A stretch of 6,700 bases of DNA. Origin: Campylobacteraceae bacterium. GTDB taxonomy: Bacteria > Campylobacterota > Campylobacteria > Campylobacterales > Sulfurovaceae. Below are positions 4,825 through 6,700 of the stretch, piece after piece. The notes under the pieces are model-generated. The model saw only the letters and a program-made list of their open reading frames with translations, was not told the DNA's origin and searched no databases. Within the stretch, counting starts at the first letter, position 1, and each line of letters begins with the position of its first letter. Where the stretch lies: contig JAMONW010000140.1 of the NCBI GenBank assembly GCA_027066355.1, positions 1 to 6,700 on the forward strand. Direction: 5' to 3'. Position numbers and translations under genes: made by a program.

Positions 4825-5644
4825 TCCACTCCTTTGTTAAACGATTTAATTTATATTTAACTTCATTACCTTTTATTTCAATAATTGAGTAAAAGTTTTT
4901 GCTCTCTATCAAATAAGTGCCATCTTCTCTATTTTTAAAACATGAACTATCTATCTTTTTGCCAAGTTCTAAAATTTTATCATCATACAAAAAGATATTC
5001 TTCTCTATTTTTAAATGTTCATATGGATTTATTGCTTTTTCATTATTATAAAAAAATGCACCTTCATTTACTCTATGAAGAGCGCTAAGGGTAGCTTCTA
5101 TACCTAATTTATTAGCAATTATTTGAGCAATAGATCGAATATATGCGCCCTCGCTTACAGTTATATCAAAAGTTATAAATGGGTGGTTGTAGTTTATTAA
5201 TTTAGTATTATAAATTGTAGAAGTTATCTCTTTTAACTTAACCTCTTTATCTTCTCTTGCTAACTCATATGCCTTTTTACCAGCTATTTTTTTGGCTGAA
5301 TATTTTGGTGGCAAATAAGTTATAGTTTTTGCTAAATTCAAGGCATTTAAAATCTCTTTATCTTTTAACTCTTTGCTATCTTTAATTGATACAACATTTT
5401 CAATATCTAAACTATCAGATTTAGCCCCAAGCCACAAAGTTGCACGGTAAGTTTTTGGACTCTTATTTAAGTATTGAAAAAGTTTTGTAAAAGAACCAGT
5501 TGCTACTATTAAACAACCAGTTGCAAATGGGTCAAGTGTGCCAGAAAAGCCAACTTTTTTAGTGCCATATTTACGCTTTATACGATACATATAATTATTT
5601 GATGAAACAAATATAGGCTTATTAACAACAAATAATCTATTCAT
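4817..5644 (-). CDS. truB: tRNA pseudouridine(55) synthase TruB
   Basis: TruB isomerises U55 to pseudouridine in the T-loop of tRNAs. The 275-residue protein is somewhat shorter than the E. coli enzyme. It has the catalytic loop KVGFSGTLDPFATGCL (residues 30-45) with the nucleophile Asp38. TYRATLWLGAKSDSLD (65-80, Tyr66) and PPKYSAKKIAGKKAYELAR (112-130) follow, then SEGAYIRSIA (164-173, Arg170) of the active site. The C-terminal 65 residues are divergent. The ATG is preceded by AGGAT (5656-5652). The gene follows uvrD after a 40-bp gap, largely made of heptamer repeats, in which no promoter is evident, so it is probably co-transcribed with uvrD. Its end overlaps ispE by 8 nt and carries the ispE ribosome binding site. 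Confidence 0.96.
   Translation of the reverse strand: MNRLFVVNKPIFVSSNNYMYRIKRKYGTKKVGFSGTLDPFATGCLIVATGSFTKLFQYLNKSPKTYRATLWLGAKSDSLDIENVVSIKDSKELKDKEILNALNLAKTITYLPPKYSAKKIAGKKAYELAREDKEVKLKEITSTIYNTKLINYNHPFITFDITVSEGAYIRSIAQIIANKLGIEATLSALHRVNEGAFFYNNEKAINPYEHLKIEKNIFLYDDKILELGKKIDSSCFKNREDGTYLIESKNFYSIIEIKGNEVKYKLNRLTKEWNV
4829..4835 (-). promoter_or_regulatory. Strong ispE ribosome binding site inside truB
   Basis: On the minus strand AAAGGAG lies four bases before the ispE ATG (4824-4822), within the last codons of truB. It fixes the ispE start and indicates re-initiation or coupled translation at the overlap. Confidence 0.75.
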
Positions 5645-5656
5645 AAATCATATCCT

Positions 5657-5684
5657 AACTAATCCCTATCAACTACCAACTAAC
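5657..5684 (-). repeat. Tandem heptamer repeat filling the uvrD-truB spacer
   Basis: On the minus strand four consecutive units GTTAGTT, GGTAGTT, GATAGGG and ATTAGTT (pattern NNTAGTT, with the third unit diverged) run exactly from the base after the uvrD stop codon to the truB Shine-Dalgarno AGGAT. Apart from the ribosome binding site and 7 bases, the whole spacer is repeat. Period seven matches the arrays at 470-538 and 3522-3549, although the unit sequence is only loosely related. Confidence 0.5.
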
Positions 5685-6700
5685 CTAAGCTGGTTCAACA
5701 AAAGAGCTTAATATCTCTTTTTTATTTCCACCAAAATTAATTTGTAGTTTATACTCTTTGCCACTTTTGCTAACTGCTTGAACTCTGCCTATTCCAAAAA
5801 TTTTGTGTTTTACTAAATCTCCTTTTTTATAATCAGAGTTTTTACTTAATTTTAGTGAAGTATTTTTAATAAGACCAGCCTCTCCTAAAAATCTACTTTT
5901 TCTAACATTTTTTCTTTGCCCTCTATAAAATCTACTGTCAATATAGCATAAGCTTAGGCGTTTTTTGGCTCTTGTAAATGCCACATATGCAAGTCTGCGC
6001 TCCTCTTCCATATCGGTTGTTTCAGTTACCATTGGAAAGAACTCCTCCTCCATTCCAATAACATATAAATACTCAAACTCAAGCCCTTTACTTGCATGAA
6101 CGCTCATAATATTTACAGCTTGGCTATCTACTTGGTCTTGGTCGCTTTGTAAAGTAATATCAGCTAAAAATTGCTCTAAACTTAACTCTTCATCTTTTAT
6201 AATAGCATCTCTAAAGTATCCATAAAATTCATCAATATTTAATACTCTATCAAAGCCATCAATCATTGATGCATAATACTCTCTTAATCCTGTATGTGTA
6301 TCAAATAGGTTAATTAACTCTGCTAAATTATTTTTTTCATCTTGTAGCAATTTGATAGTATCTATAAACTCTTTTAAAGAAGCTATGGCTTTTTTGCTAA
6401 GTAAAGAACTTAACTCCTCATTAGTAGCATTTGATATAGCATTAAAAATTGAAACACCCTTAGATTCTGCAAAAAGCTTAATCTTCTCTATAGATTTTGC
6501 TCCAATACCTCTTTTTGGTTTATTAATAACTCTAAGGAGTGAAAAGTCGTCATCACTATTGCTAATAAGGCGCAAATAACTAACAATATCTTTAATTTCT
6601 GCTCTCTCATAAAAGCGTATTCCACCTATCATTTTAAAAGCCAAAGATGCTTTAGTAAAGCCCTCTTCTAGTGAACGAGATAGAGCATTAATACGATATA
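5685..6700 (-). CDS. uvrD: UvrD/PcrA-type superfamily 1 DNA helicase, N-terminal half outside the window
   Basis: This is an ATP-dependent 3'-5' DNA helicase for nucleotide-excision and mismatch repair and for clearing stalled polymerases. About 337 C-terminal residues are visible, roughly half of the usual length near 680. The frame is open to the right edge and begins with motif IV, YRINALSRSLEEGF (6698-6657). The TTG at 6644-6642 is an internal Leu, since conserved sequence runs through it. FKMIGGIRFYERAEIKDIVSYLRLI follows. Motif V is NIMSVHASKGLEF (about 6113-6075), then YVIGMEEEFFP. Motif VI is EEERRLAYVAFTRAKKRL (6008-5955) with the arginine finger. The end, YKKGDLVKHKIFGIGRV through FVEPA (about 5831-5688), matches the Tudor-like domain that contacts RNA polymerase in PcrA/UvrD. 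The Walker motifs lie off-window. Rep is less likely because this C-terminal domain is present. Confidence 0.93.
   Translation of the reverse strand, partial: YRINALSRSLEEGFTKASLAFKMIGGIRFYERAEIKDIVSYLRLISNSDDDFSLLRVINKPKRGIGAKSIEKIKLFAESKGVSIFNAISNATNEELSSLLSKKAIASLKEFIDTIKLLQDEKNNLAELINLFDTHTGLREYYASMIDGFDRVLNIDEFYGYFRDAIIKDEELSLEQFLADITLQSDQDQVDSQAVNIMSVHASKGLEFEYLYVIGMEEEFFPMVTETTDMEEERRLAYVAFTRAKKRLSLCYIDSRFYRGQRKNVRKSRFLGEAGLIKNTSLKLSKNSDYKKGDLVKHKIFGIGRVQAVSKSGKEYKLQINFGGNKKEILSSFVEPA

Noticed and set aside
6352..6579. 75-residue open frame on the plus strand inside uvrD
   Set aside because: It is antisense to the helicase gene and has no supporting signals.
6642..6644. UvrD starting at the TTG here
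   Set aside because: Helicase motif IV (YRINALSRSLEEGF) is encoded upstream in the same frame, so the gene simply runs off the right edge.

Overview
The window is AT-rich, densely coded bacterial chromosome. Gene content, gene order and protein sequence style point to a Campylobacterota (Epsilonproteobacteria) genome. The clues are the block rimM-trmD-rplS, the opposing block uvrD-truB-ispE-smpB, extended -10 promoters of the form TGNTATAAT, and leader regions of only about 15-20 nt. The genus cannot be fixed from this sequence; a Sulfurimonas-, Sulfurovum- or Arcobacter-like organism would fit.

Layout. Positions 1-1625 (+) hold the end of a ribosome and tRNA maturation operon: rimM (cut by the left edge), trmD and rplS. 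The operon closes with a hairpin that includes the rplS stop codon. Positions 1673-3500 (+) hold a small unit with its own extended -10 promoter: an uncharacterised 175-residue basic membrane protein, then a CPA2-type cation:proton antiporter. Positions 3538-6700 are read on the minus strand, in the order uvrD/pcrA (cut by the right edge), truB, ispE, smpB. truB and ispE overlap, and smpB has an additional promoter of its own. The two strands converge at about 3501-3537, where a minus-strand terminator is visible. No stretch longer than 300 bases lacks a gene.

How it fits together. Most of the genes are housekeeping: 30S maturation (RimM), tRNA m1G37 methylation (TrmD), 50S protein L19, tRNA pseudouridine-55 (TruB), isoprenoid precursor synthesis (IspE), trans-translation (SmpB) and DNA repair or transcription-conflict resolution (UvrD/PcrA). 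I do not see a new defence, mobile or biosynthetic system.

The less ordinary signals lie between genes and in a few residues. Degenerate tandem 7-nt repeats occupy three gene junctions, and one set is arranged as an inverted array that folds into a long hairpin inside the rimM-trmD gap. The csrA gene that I would expect between truB and ispE is absent. The antiporter has Asp-Asn where many relatives have Asp-Asp. TrmD has Glu at the position of the usual catalytic Asp.
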